Shown one piece after another: positions 50,004-62,962 of a stretch of DNA of 64,000 bases. The notes beneath the pieces are model-generated. The model was not told the DNA's origin, did no database searches, and was given only the letters and a program-made list of their open reading frames with translations. The position numbers were made by a program, and so were the translations under genes. The DNA comes from Synechococcus sp. UW140. GTDB taxonomy: Bacteria > Cyanobacteriota > Cyanobacteriia > PCC-6307 > Cyanobiaceae. Numbering within the stretch: the first letter of the stretch is position 1; each line of letters opens with the position of its first letter. Location of the stretch: NCBI GenBank assembly GCA_945875915.1, contig CAMCMT010000008.1:1-64000 (forward strand). The letters are read 5' to 3'.

Positions 50004-50037
50004 AGGCGGGGTCAAACCCCTGACGGCATTATGGGCT

Positions 50038-50461
50038 GTGAAAGCAGGCGAGGTGATCGCGATCGGCATCGGCGCATCGGCCTTGGTCGGGGTGGCGATG
50101 GCGGTTGAGGAAAGTCCGGGCTCCCCAATGGCCAGGCTTGCTGGGTCACGCCCAGTGCGGGTGACCGTGAGGACAGTGCCACAGAAACACACCGCCGATG
50201 GCCGTTCCGGGGCAACCCGGGCGGCACAGGCAAGGGTGCAAGGGTGCGGTAAGAGCGCACCAGCAGCATCGAGAGGTGCTGGCTCGGTAAACCCCGGCTA
50301 GGAGCAAGGCCCAGGGACAACGGTTGGCCATGGCACCCGTCCCGACCACAATGCGCCGCTTGAGGCCGCCGGTAACGGCGGTCCTAGACAGATGATCACC
50401 CCCCCGGCGAAGCCTCGGCCCCGCCGGGATGAACAGAACCCGGCTTACGTCCTGCTTTCAC
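50038..50461 (+). ncRNA. rnpB: RNase P RNA (type A)
   Basis: The catalytic RNA of RNase P, which processes tRNA 5' ends. Conserved elements in order are the P4-strand region GAGGAAAGTCCGGGCTCC near 50107, GGTAAGAGCGCACC near 50248, AGAGGTGCTGGCTCGGTAAACCCC near 50272-50295, the CTAGACAGATGATC element near 50384-50398, and ACAGAACCCGGCTTACG near 50433. The ends pair in a perfect P1 helix: GTGAAAGCAGG (50038-50048) with CCTGCTTTCAC (50451-50461). Its length of about 424 bases fits cyanobacterial type A. Small apparent coding frames inside it are not real. Confidence 0.95.
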
Positions 50462-50532
50462 CCCCTTGCCAGTCCCCCGGGACCTGGCCCTGCCAGAGCC
50501 AGCCAGCCCGCATCACCCCCACGCCCATCCCG

Positions 50533-51264
50533 ATGACGCCTGATCGCCGGCGGCAGTTGCTGGCCTTTCTCACCAGCCTGGGCCTCGATCCAGCCCCCAG
50601 CAGCGCCGAGGCGCTGGCGCCCCTGGATGAGGCCCTCAGCCACACCTCCGCCGGCCTGGCCTTCAACCACGAACAGCTGGAATTCCTGGGTGACGCGGTG
50701 CTGCGGCTGGCGGCGGCCGAATTCCTCGAGCGCCACCACCCCCAGTTGAAGGTGGGCGAGCGCTCCGCCCTGCGGGCCCAGCTAGTGAGCGACCGCTGGC
50801 TGGCGGAACTGGGCGAGACCTGCCAGATCGAGGCGTTGCTGCGCATCGGCCCGATCGCCGCCGGCGACAAAAGCGGCCGGGCCACCCTGCGGGCCGAGGC
50901 CTGCGAGGCCGTGATTGGCGCCCTCTATCGAATCTGGGGTGACCTGGAGCCGGTGCACCGCTGGCTCACACCCCACTGGCAGCGCACAACCGCCGAACTC
51001 CAAGCCGATCCCCATCTCCACAACTGGAAATCAGCCCTGCAGGAATGGAGCCAGGCCGAAGGCCTGGGCCTGCCCCACTACAACTGCCGCGAATGCAACC
51101 AAATCCACGGCGATTCCAAGCGCTTCCATTGCGCCGTGGCCCTGGACGGGCGGGAGCTGGGTGAAGGATGGGGGGGCTCCCGCCGGCTGGCCGAACAACA
51201 GGCCGCCCGCATGGCCCTCGAGGCCGTGCGGCCCAAGGGAGGCCCCCCAGCTAGCCCCTCCTGA
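50533..51264 (+). CDS. rnc: Ribonuclease III
   Basis: A 243-residue endonuclease that cleaves double-stranded RNA in rRNA and mRNA maturation. The signature is HEQLEFLGDAVLRL with Glu50 and Asp54. The second active-site helix reads AEACEAVIGALY, with Glu122 where most RNase III proteins have aspartate, and Glu125 conserved. The C-terminal dsRNA-binding domain spans about 165-235 (NWKSALQEWSQAEGLGLP ... GGSRRLAEQQAARMALEAV). The start is ATG 50533 (MTPDRRRQLLAFL); the longer frame back to 50392 overlaps rnpB and is rejected. It directly follows rnpB, so two RNA-processing genes are adjacent. Confidence 0.93.
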   Translation: MTPDRRRQLLAFLTSLGLDPAPSSAEALAPLDEALSHTSAGLAFNHEQLEFLGDAVLRLAAAEFLERHHPQLKVGERSALRAQLVSDRWLAELGETCQIEALLRIGPIAAGDKSGRATLRAEACEAVIGALYRIWGDLEPVHRWLTPHWQRTTAELQADPHLHNWKSALQEWSQAEGLGLPHYNCRECNQIHGDSKRFHCAVALDGRELGEGWGGSRRLAEQQAARMALEAVRPKGGPPASPS

Positions 51265-51295
51265 GGCGGCCGAGCCAGATGGCGAAACGGCTCGA

Positions 51296-51478
51296 TCAGA
51301 CCGATTCGAGGGTTGTCAAAGGCACGGTGACCAACTTGTCCCAGTTGCCGCCCTCAAACAGCACCGCCGCCCGGGAGCCACTGATGCGTTGCACAAAGCC
51401 CCGGTAACCGTCGTAGATGGAGCGTTGGTCGCGCACCACCACGGTGGAGCCCGGGAGGATCGGCAGGGTATTGGCCAT
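51296..51478 (-). CDS. ndhS: NDH-1 ferredoxin-docking subunit NdhS
   Basis: A 60-residue SH3-like subunit of the photosynthetic NAD(P)H dehydrogenase-like complex. NdhS helps reduced ferredoxin dock for cyclic electron flow. The segment VVVRDQRSIYDGYRGFVQRISGSRAAVLFEGGNWDKLVT fits the family, including the highly conserved AAVLFEGGNWDKLVT. The start is ATG 51478 (MANTLPILPG); the upstream in-frame ATG at 51559 lies inside rimM and is unlikely. It is divergent from rimM with about 53 bases between the start codons. Confidence 0.88.
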   Translation of the reverse strand: MANTLPILPGSTVVVRDQRSIYDGYRGFVQRISGSRAAVLFEGGNWDKLVTVPLTTLESV

Positions 51479-51531
51479 GGGAGCGCCTGGTCGTGGGGCC
51501 ATGATCAAGGCTAATGGCCCAACCTGGACCC

Positions 51532-52317
51532 ATGGCGCAACAGGCCACCAATCGGACACCGGATGATCCGGCCCGGCCCCAGGCCAACCAGCCCGCCAGC
51601 CCCCAGGGGACGGGGACCGATGACGACCCAGGCGAGTTACTGGAGGTGGGCCGGCTGGTGTCGGCCCAGGGCCTGCAGGGAGAACTGCGCCTCAATCCGC
51701 TCAGCGATTTCCCCGAACGCTTCACCGTTCCAGGCCAGCGCTGGCTGCAGGGCCGCACGGGGCCTGCCAAAGCGGTGACCCTGCTGAGCGGCCGCCAGCT
51801 TCCCGGCCGGGAGCTGTATGTGTTGCGGCTGGAGGGGGTGAACGATCGCTCCAGCGCCGAAGCCCTGGTGGGCCACGCCCTGCTGGTGCCCGCCAGCGAC
51901 CGGCCGCCCCTGGCGGAAGGCGAATTCCACCTGCTCGATCTGGTGGGCCTGGAGGTGCGCCTGCTGGCCGATGGCCGCGTGATTGGCCGGGTCACGGACC
52001 TGCTCCATGCCGGCAACGACCTGCTGGAGGTGGAACTGGCGCCGGACCCAACCATGGATTCCACCCTAATCGTGGCTGCGGACCCAATCGTGGCCCCGGA
52101 CCCGGCCCCTGACCCGGCCATGGCGGGAGATCCGGGCCCAGCCCCTAGACCGGGCCCAAGCGCCGCAGCGGGCCAACCTGCCCCAGCGCCCAAGCCGGCC
52201 GGCCCGACCAAGCCGCGCCGGATCCTGATCCCCTTCGTGGAGCCGATCGTGCCCGAAGTGCACCTGGCCGAGGGCTGGCTTGGCATCACGCCCCCGCCGG
52301 GTCTCCTGGAGATCTGA
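51532..52317 (+). CDS. rimM: 16S rRNA processing protein RimM
   Basis: A 261-residue ribosome maturation factor for the 30S head (ATG 51532; ATG 51514 would add six residues). The N-terminal RimM domain begins [29 protein letters not shown]. The PRC-barrel domain begins [15 protein letters not shown] and closes with [33 protein letters not shown] Pro/Ala/Asp-rich insert of about 60 residues ([20 protein letters not shown]...) interrupts the PRC barrel between LLEVELAP and the closing strand, making the protein unusually long. The N-terminal 35 residues are also low-complexity. Confidence 0.93.
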   Translation: MAQQATNRTPDDPARPQANQPASPQGTGTDDDPGELLEVGRLVSAQGLQGELRLNPLSDFPERFTVPGQRWLQGRTGPAKAVTLLSGRQLPGRELYVLRLEGVNDRSSAEALVGHALLVPASDRPPLAEGEFHLLDLVGLEVRLLADGRVIGRVTDLLHAGNDLLEVELAPDPTMDSTLIVAADPIVAPDPAPDPAMAGDPGPAPRPGPSAAAGQPAPAPKPAGPTKPRRILIPFVEPIVPEVHLAEGWLGITPPPGLLEI

Positions 52318-52437
52318 GCGGTCAAGCCCGCCCGCGGCGGGACCAGCGCCACCGGCAAGCAGGCCTGGGCCAATCCCCCAACACAGGCCCTCAGCCGGGG
52401 GGTTCGGTTGAATGGGGGTTCTTCAAGCACCTAGCCC

Positions 52438-53910
52438 GTGGCTGATCCGGCGACAGCCCAGACCTCCCTGGTGCCTGTGATCCTCTGTGGCGGCACCGGC
52501 ACCCGGCTCTGGCCCCTATCGCGGGCCAGCTATCCCAAGCAGTACTGGGCCCTGGCCGGCAACGGCGACGCCACCTTGCTGCAACAGACCCAGCAGCGGC
52601 TGGAGGGGTTGGCGAATCTAGCGGCGCCCCTGCTGATCTGCAACGAAGACCACCGCTTCATCGTGGCCGAACAGATGCGCCAGATCGGCACGGAGCCGGC
52701 GGCGATCCTGCTCGAACCCATGGGCCGCAACACGGCCCCGGCCGTGGCGGTGGCGGCCCTACAGGCCACCGCCAACGGCGCCGACCCCCTGCTCCTAGTG
52801 CTCGCCGCCGACCATGTGATCCGCGATGCCGAGCGCTTCCGAGCCACGGTGGCCGCCGGCGTGCCCGCCGCCCTGGCCGGCCAGCTAGTGACCTTCGGCA
52901 TCGTGCCAACGGCGCCGGAAACGGGCTACGGCTACATCGAGGCGGCAAAGGCCCTCACCCCTGGCAGCGGCGCGATGGGCGCCCCAGCCGCGCCAGTGCC
53001 GATCGCCCGCTTCGTCGAGAAGCCGGATCGGGCCACCGCCGAGCAATTCCTCATCTCCGGCCGCTTCACCTGGAACAGCGGCATGTTCCTGTTTCGCGCC
53101 AGCGCCATCCTGGCGGAGCTAGAGCGCCTGGCCCCGGAGGTGGTGAGCGCCTGCCGATCGGCCCTGGAGCAGGACGCGGCTGACCTCGATTTCCTGCGCC
53201 TCGAGCCCGCCGCCTTCGCCGCCTGCCCAAGTGTGGCCATCGACGTAGCCGTGATGGAGCGCACCAACCTCGGGGTGGTCATTGCCCTGGAGGCGGGTTG
53301 GAGCGATGTGGGTAGCTGGAGCGCCCTCTGGGAAACGGCCGACCAGGACAGCGACGGCAACGTGCTGCGCGGTCGGGTGATCAACGAAGGCTCGCGCAAT
53401 TGCTACCTGCGTAGCGAACACCGGTTGGTGGTGGGGCTGGGGGTGGAAGACCTGGTGGTGGTCGAAACCGATGACGTGGTGCTGGTGGCCCACCGGGACC
53501 GGGCCCAGGATGTGAAGACCGTGGTGGGCCTGCTGGAGCAGCAGGGGGCGCCGGAGGGCAAGGCCCATCGCCGCATTTACCGCCCCTGGGGCTCCTACGA
53601 CGGCGTCACTGAAGGCGAGCGCTGGCAGGTGAAAAAGATCGTGGTCAACCCGGGCGCCAGCCTGTCGTTGCAGATGCACCACCACCGGGCCGAACACTGG
53701 GTGGTGGTTCAGGGCACGGCCATGGTCGAGAAGGACGGTGTGGAAGCACTGGTGGGCGAAAACCAGAGCACCTACATCCCCCTGGGCTCCAAGCACCGCC
53801 TTTCTAACCCCGGCCGAATCCCGGTGGAGCTGATCGAGGTGCAGAGCGGTCCCTACCTGGGTGAAGACGACATCGTGCGCTTCGAAGACCGCTACGGGCG
53901 CAGCAGCTGA
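52438..53910 (+). CDS. manC: Mannose-1-phosphate guanylyltransferase / mannose-6-phosphate isomerase
   Basis: A 490-residue bifunctional enzyme for GDP-mannose synthesis. The nucleotidyltransferase signature is ILCGGTGTRLWPLSRASYPKQ at residues 17-37, followed by LEPMGRNTAPAVAVAAL and FVEKPDRATAEQFL. The C-terminal cupin isomerase domain has YRPWGSYDGVTEGERWQVKKIVV and LSLQMHHHRAEHWVVVQG, with the metal-binding histidines. The start is GTG 52438, and length is normal for the fused form. GDP-mannose feeds surface polysaccharide and fucose-type sugars, which fits the glycan locus that begins at 60 kb. Confidence 0.95.
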   Translation: MADPATAQTSLVPVILCGGTGTRLWPLSRASYPKQYWALAGNGDATLLQQTQQRLEGLANLAAPLLICNEDHRFIVAEQMRQIGTEPAAILLEPMGRNTAPAVAVAALQATANGADPLLLVLAADHVIRDAERFRATVAAGVPAALAGQLVTFGIVPTAPETGYGYIEAAKALTPGSGAMGAPAAPVPIARFVEKPDRATAEQFLISGRFTWNSGMFLFRASAILAELERLAPEVVSACRSALEQDAADLDFLRLEPAAFAACPSVAIDVAVMERTNLGVVIALEAGWSDVGSWSALWETADQDSDGNVLRGRVINEGSRNCYLRSEHRLVVGLGVEDLVVVETDDVVLVAHRDRAQDVKTVVGLLEQQGAPEGKAHRRIYRPWGSYDGVTEGERWQVKKIVVNPGASLSLQMHHHRAEHWVVVQGTAMVEKDGVEALVGENQSTYIPLGSKHRLSNPGRIPVELIEVQSGPYLGEDDIVRFEDRYGRSS

Positions 53911-53948
53911 GCCCCTAAGCCGGCTGAGCCAAACCTGCCTAGAACGCC

Positions 53949-55904
<1,956 letters not shown>

Positions 55905-55972
55905 ACCGATCGTGAAGGCACAAAAAAGCCCGGCCAGGGCCAGGCTTGAGCTTATGCGGAGTGGGTGAGCTG

Positions 55973-56296
<324 letters not shown>

Positions 56297-56438
56297 TCAC
56301 CCTTGTTCATACGAAGCCGAAACCCAGCCGGTTCGGGCCCCAAAACAAGGGCGATGGGCCGGACCGCCCCGTTCCCATCCGGGCCAAAAGGGCACCACCA
56401 GGCCGACCCGTAGGATGCAGCCCTCCCACACCGTGGCC

Positions 56439-56681
56439 ATGTCCCAGGAAGCCATCCTCGAGAAAGTGCGCTCGATCGTTGCCGAGCAGCTCAGCGTTGA
56501 TGCCGCCGAGGTCAAGCCAGAATCAAATTTTCAGAACGATCTTGGCGCCGATTCCCTCGACACAGTCGAGCTAGTGATGGCCCTTGAAGAGGCCTTCGAC
56601 ATCGAAATCCCCGACGAGGCCGCCGAAGGCATCACCACCGTCGGTGACGCCGTCAAGTTCATTTTGGACAAGCAGGCCTGA
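56439..56681 (+). CDS. acpP: Acyl carrier protein
   Basis: An 80-residue carrier of growing acyl chains in fatty acid synthesis. The phosphopantetheine serine is in [18 protein letters not shown]. The start is ATG 56439 ([18 protein letters not shown]); the long frame upstream overlaps the psaC promoter and is not coding. fabF starts 8 bases after the stop, so the two are co-transcribed. Confidence 0.98.
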   Translation: MSQEAILEKVRSIVAEQLSVDAAEVKPESNFQNDLGADSLDTVELVMALEEAFDIEIPDEAAEGITTVGDAVKFILDKQA

Positions 56682-56689
56682 GGATCCGG

Positions 56690-57937
56690 ATGGTGGAGGG
56701 TCTCCACCGCGTCGTGGTCACTGGCCTGGGCGCGGTTACACCGATCGGCAATGACGTTCCCGCCTACTGGGAAGGTCTCAGCACCGGCAAAAACGGGGTG
56801 GCGCCGATCACTCTGTTCGATGCAGCGCGCCATGCCTGCCGCTTCGCGGCAGAAGTGAAGGGTTTTGACCCGCGCGGGTCCATCGAACCGAAGGACGCCA
56901 AACGCTGGGATCGCTTTTGTCAGTTTGCTGTGGTGGCCGCCAAACAGGCCGTAGCCCATGCCGGCCTGACGATCGATGAGCGCAACGCCAACCGGGTCGG
57001 CACGGCGATTGGGTCCGGAGTGGGCGGGCTTTTGATGATGGAAACCCAGGCCCATGTGCTGGCAGAACGGGGTCCCGACCGGGTCAGCCCCTTCTGCGTT
57101 CCGATGATGATCCCCAACATGGCCACGGGCCTAACGGCGATCGCCCTTGGCGCCAAGGGACCCAGCTCTGCCGTGGCCACGGCCTGCGCCGCCGGCTCCA
57201 ATGCCATTGGCGACGCCTACCGCCTGATCCAGATGGGCCTGGCCGACGCCATGGTCTGTGGGGGAGCCGAATCGGCAATCACTCCGCTAGGGGTGGCCGG
57301 CTTTGCCAGCGCCAAGGCCCTCTCCTTCCGCAATGACGACCCGGCCACGGCCAGCCGCCCCTTTGATGCGGAGCGCAATGGCTTCGTGATCGGCGAAGGG
57401 GCCGGCGTGATCGTGCTGGAAAGCCTGGAGTATGCCCGCGCCCGCGGTGCCGAGATCCTGGCTGAGGTCGTGGGCTATGCCATGACCTGCGATGCCCACC
57501 ACATCACCTCCCCCACCCCTGGCGGCACCGGCGGCGCCGAAGCGATGCGCCTGGCCCTGGCCGATGCCCGGATTGAGGCCGCCGACGTTGACTATGTCAA
57601 CGCCCATGGCACCAGCACCCAGGCCAACGACAGCAACGAAACCGCTGCGATCAAGTCGGCCCTGGGCGAGCGGGCCTACCAGATCCCAGTCAGCTCAACG
57701 AAGTCGATGACCGGCCACCTCCTGGGGGGCAGCGGCGGCATCGAGGCGGTGGCAGCAGTTTTGGCCATTGGCCACAACCTGGTGCCACCTACCATCAATT
57801 ACCAAAATCCAGATCCAGCATGTGATCTGGATGTCGTTCCCAACCAGGCCCGGGAACAGACACTGAACGTTGTGTTGTCCAATTCCTTCGGGTTTGGAGG
57901 CCACAACGTCTGCCTCGCCTTCCGTCGAATCAGCTGA
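56690..57937 (+). CDS. fabF: 3-oxoacyl-[acyl-carrier-protein] synthase II
   Basis: A 415-residue condensing enzyme that elongates acyl-ACP with malonyl-ACP. The active-site cysteine is in [18 protein letters not shown], and the catalytic histidines are in [15 protein letters not shown] and [15 protein letters not shown]. The start is ATG 56690 ([20 protein letters not shown]). It lies 8 bases after acpP and 64 bases before transketolase. Confidence 0.97.
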   Translation: MVEGLHRVVVTGLGAVTPIGNDVPAYWEGLSTGKNGVAPITLFDAARHACRFAAEVKGFDPRGSIEPKDAKRWDRFCQFAVVAAKQAVAHAGLTIDERNANRVGTAIGSGVGGLLMMETQAHVLAERGPDRVSPFCVPMMIPNMATGLTAIALGAKGPSSAVATACAAGSNAIGDAYRLIQMGLADAMVCGGAESAITPLGVAGFASAKALSFRNDDPATASRPFDAERNGFVIGEGAGVIVLESLEYARARGAEILAEVVGYAMTCDAHHITSPTPGGTGGAEAMRLALADARIEAADVDYVNAHGTSTQANDSNETAAIKSALGERAYQIPVSSTKSMTGHLLGGSGGIEAVAAVLAIGHNLVPPTINYQNPDPACDLDVVPNQAREQTLNVVLSNSFGFGGHNVCLAFRRIS

Positions 57938-58001
57938 GCCGGGTTCACCCCCTGCCCGTGCCTTCGCCGGCCGATCGCCCTTCCCTACCCCGCCCATCAC
58001 C

Positions 58002-60008
<2,007 letters not shown>

Positions 60009-60077
60009 AAGGCGCCAGCAAGATGTTATTGAGCAGGCCATTAATGGCTTGCTAAAACAGCTACAAGACCCATCCCC

Positions 60078-60103
60078 AGCCCCGCCCATCGGCGGGGCTT
60101 TTT
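60078..60103 (+). terminator. Rho-independent terminator after tkt
   Basis: AGCCCCGCC (60078-60086), loop CATC, GGCGGGGCT (60091-60099), then a run of Ts to 60103. A nine-base perfect stem with a T-run is a strong intrinsic terminator closing the acpP-fabF-tkt unit. Confidence 0.9.
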
Positions 60104-60125
60104 CATGAGCTCTCACTAGCCAAGA

Positions 60126-60964
60126 ATGCCTAGCTCTACCAAGGCGCTCCCCACCAAGCTGGCCATTGTCGTGACTTTTCACTTTGCCAGGGAACGGCTC
60201 ACATACCTGCGTCGCATCAGCAAAGAGTTCACCAACCTTGGAAACAGCGTTAAAAGCTATATCTTCACCAACGACGCCAAACAACACGCCACGGTTCAAA
60301 GGGCGATCGCCTGGCCAGGCCTCGACGTAGAAATCCTCAGCCCGACCCTGCTAGGCCACCCCTATTTGCTCACCTGGTGCCACCTCAGCAAGGCCGGAGA
60401 GCTCTTCGAGGAAGATCAAAGCATCAGCCACTTCCTCTACCTGGAGGCCGACATATGCTTCACCCAGACCAATATTACCTGGTGGCTCCAAGCCCACCAC
60501 AAATTGCGAAACTACGGCCTTTTTCCTGGCCTGTTGCGCTATGAAGTACATCCCAGCACCGGAGTACCTTAAAGCTGCGATGTGATTGCCCCCTGATCTA
60601 TGAAGACACCAGCAAGCAGGTATTCAAAGACGGAAACTACGCCTTCCTCAACCTCAACTATCCCTATCAAGGCAACGCCCTATGGGATCGGGGGCTCGTG
60701 GCGGAATACCTGCAAATGCCAGCCTCAGAAATTGACAAGACCAACTGGGGAATTCGCGAAATAGCCAATCAAGGCCTTACTTTTTGGAAGGTTCCAGACG
60801 GCTTTCAGTCCCGCCCCATTGTGGGCTATGACGTGATGAACCAGCGGATTGATCCGAGCTGCTTAATTCATTATCTGCCGAATACGTATGCAGCAGCCCC
60901 CGAAGAGAAGCCGGGAAAAATGATGCTGACGGAGCTGATGAAGATGAAAACAATCAAGGAGTAA
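60126..60964 (+). pseudogene. Frameshifted glycosyltransferase-like gene
   Basis: One reading frame starts at ATG 60126 and runs 148 codons to a TAA at 60572. A different frame, open from 60545, continues the protein-like sequence to 60964 (LIYEDTSKQVFKDGNYAFLNLNYPYQGNALWDRGL ... SCLIHYLPNTYA). The first part begins LAIVVTFHFARERLTYLRRIS and contains FLYLEADICF at about 110-119, like the acidic metal-binding motif of GT-A glycosyltransferases. The second has no start of its own before 60698. Together they would make one protein of about 275 residues, so the gene seems broken between about 60545 and 60600. Right after the stop the first frame reads SCDVIAP and the other continues LIYED, so the lesion may include both a shift and a stop. 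A sequencing error is possible. Family assignment is tentative. Confidence 0.6.
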
Positions 60965-61205
60965 CGACCAGGAAAAGGAGCGGCGAAACATTCTGAAGCC
61001 CAAGAGAAACAAAGCAACTTACCCCCAAAACACAAAAGGTATTCGCAAATTATTGACAACAAAGCACATGACCAGTCCCCAACAGGACACACTTGCAAGA
61101 CTGAAAATTCATCATAATCGCCAGCGCCCAATGGCCGAAGCGGCTGGCACTCGCCCGACCGATCACTGACCGATGCGAAGCCAAAGCAAGCGCGCTATAG
61201 TGGGA

Positions 61206-61234
61206 TTGCAGGTATTGACAGCAAGATATATACT
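61206..61234 (+). promoter_or_regulatory. Sigma70-type promoter for the split transketolase unit
   Basis: TTGCAG (61206-61211), a 17-base spacer and TATACT (61229-61234), 49 bases before the ATG at 61284. The remainder of the 319-base gap from 60965 is AT-rich, with no recognisable gene or terminator. Confidence 0.6.
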
Positions 61235-61283
61235 AGATTCAATGCCAAATCCTAACTTGCCTCCCTCAAGCGCCTAACCCCAA

Positions 61284-62072
61284 ATGGACATCAAAGGATT
61301 TGATGATTTATTCGCAAAGGCGAGAATGCGCCTCTTGCAACTGCACTATGACTCCCAAACCGGACATCTAGGCGGCAACCTCTCCTGTCTCCAAGCATTA
61401 ATGGTGGTCCATCACCTTACGATGAAACCCGAAGACCGCTTCATCCTATCGAAAGGCCATGCTGCTGGAGCACTCTATATAACCCTATGGAGCCTTGGAA
61501 AAATATCGGATCAGGAACTAAGGACTTATGGAGCCGAAGGAACATCATTTCCAGTCCATCCTAGTGGGAATGGGATTCCGGGACTGCTTTTTGCGACCGG
61601 TTCCCTAGGGCATGGCCCCTCACTCGCGGCCGGCCTAGCCCTATCCGCCAAACAGAGAACTCAACCTCACCATGTTTACTGCGTTTGCTCTGATGGAGAG
61701 TGGCAAGAAGGGAGCTGCTGGGAAGCGCTAATCTTTGCAGTGCACCAAAAACTAGATAATCTTACAATCATAATTGATCAAAATGGGCTACAAGGCTTTG
61801 GAAGTACGCAAGAAGTCATCTCTTGCTCAGACCTCACACCCCGCCTAATCCCCTTCGGCGCAAACGTGCAAAAGGGATCTGGGCACAACAGTGCGAGTAT
61901 TCTCAACGCCCTGAGCCAAAAATCCACCGATCGCCCGAATATAATAGTCCTTAACACAGTCAAAGGGAAGGGAACACACTTCGAAGGCAAGATAGAATCC
62001 CATTACCTACCCATCAACGAAGAGCAATATGATTTCGCGCAAGTAAGTCATACCCATGAGCAGGTAAAATGA
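61284..62072 (+). CDS. Transketolase-like protein, N-terminal (TPP-binding) half
   Basis: A 262-residue protein covering only the TPP-binding domain of transketolase. Landmarks are QTGHLGGNLSCLQALMVVHHL, RFILSKGHAAGALYITLWSLG, ATGSLGHGPSLAAGLALSAK, and CSDGEWQEGSCWEALIFAVHQKLDNLTIIIDQNG (the TPP motif, with Ser in place of the usual first Gly). Split transketolases of this kind occur in polysaccharide and secondary-metabolite loci, where they make or use branched or 2-carbon-extended sugars. The stop overlaps the next ATG by four bases. AT-rich, unlike the tkt gene 1.3 kb upstream. Confidence 0.9.
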   Translation: MDIKGFDDLFAKARMRLLQLHYDSQTGHLGGNLSCLQALMVVHHLTMKPEDRFILSKGHAAGALYITLWSLGKISDQELRTYGAEGTSFPVHPSGNGIPGLLFATGSLGHGPSLAAGLALSAKQRTQPHHVYCVCSDGEWQEGSCWEALIFAVHQKLDNLTIIIDQNGLQGFGSTQEVISCSDLTPRLIPFGANVQKGSGHNSASILNALSQKSTDRPNIIVLNTVKGKGTHFEGKIESHYLPINEEQYDFAQVSHTHEQVK

Positions 62073-62962
62073 GAAGGGAATTAGCCAAGGAGATTCTTGC
62101 AAACTGGAATTTACCAGACGTATTTTTTTTGACTGGTGACCTAGGCTTTATGGCCTTGGAAGAAGTCAAATCGACCCTTGGTACGCGTTTTGTGAATACC
62201 GGTGTTGCCGAGCAGAATATGGTTGGCATTGCAGCTGGCCTTGCTCGCGAAGGGCACAAAGTTTTTGCCTATAGTATTGCACCATTCTGTTATGCAAGAC
62301 CATTTGAGCAGATTCGCAATGACATCTGCATGGCCAATCTGCCCATATGCCTTATTGGTAACGGCGGCGGCTATGCCTATGGCGCCATGGGGCCCACCCA
62401 TCACGCCCTGGAAGATTGCGCAGCCATGAGTGCCCTGGGAATGCGGGTTTTAGTTCCAGCGTTTAACGAAGATCTAGGGCCGATGCTCTCCAGCTTTACC
62501 GCGCCAACCTATCTTCGCCTCGGATACGATGATAGACCACCCAAGACTGCTGCACCTGCCTATGCGCCATGGAGACAACTTTTAACTGGCTCACGCGGAG
62601 TCTTGACCGCTCTCGGTCCACTTGGAGGCGTAGCCTGGGGCGCACTGCAAGATCTTCCAGAGGAGAGTCGACCCTCCGTGTGGGTGGCTAGCGAACTCTG
62701 CACACAACTCATTCCGGCGGATTTCTATGATCAATTATCAGAGAATCATCCCCTTTATGTTATCGAGGAGCACGTCGCCGCTGGGGGGCTTGCAATGCAC
62801 TTGGCCTATGCGATTAGCCAAAACAAACTTCCTTGCGGACCCCTGCGCCATCACTATGCATTGGGATACCCAAGTGGACGCTACGGCTCGCAATCCTTCC
62901 ATCGGGCCGAATGTGGCCTCGATGCAATTGGCATCCGCCAAATGATTCTGGCGGAACTATGA
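62069..62962 (+). CDS. Transketolase-like protein, C-terminal half
   Basis: A 297-residue protein containing the pyrimidine-binding and C-terminal domains that complete the split transketolase. FFLTGDLGFMALEEVKSTLGTRFVNTGVAEQNMVGIAAGLAREG holds the catalytic glutamate (AEQN), followed by IGNGGGYAYGAMGPTHHALEDCAAMSALGM and the C-terminal LYVIEEHVAAGGLAMHLAYAI. The ATG at 62069 overlaps the stop of the N-terminal half (ATGA), and its own stop overlaps the next start in the same way, so all three genes are translationally coupled. Confidence 0.9.
   Translation: MRRELAKEILANWNLPDVFFLTGDLGFMALEEVKSTLGTRFVNTGVAEQNMVGIAAGLAREGHKVFAYSIAPFCYARPFEQIRNDICMANLPICLIGNGGGYAYGAMGPTHHALEDCAAMSALGMRVLVPAFNEDLGPMLSSFTAPTYLRLGYDDRPPKTAAPAYAPWRQLLTGSRGVLTALGPLGGVAWGALQDLPEESRPSVWVASELCTQLIPADFYDQLSENHPLYVIEEHVAAGGLAMHLAYAISQNKLPCGPLRHHYALGYPSGRYGSQSFHRAECGLDAIGIRQMILAEL

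Noticed and set aside
50038-50301. A plus-strand open frame of 87 codons
   Set aside because: It lies wholly inside rnpB, whose conserved elements and P1 pairing are unmistakable.
50392-50532. N-terminal extension of RNase III
   Set aside because: The extension overlaps the 3' third of rnpB, and the family N-terminus fits ATG 50533.
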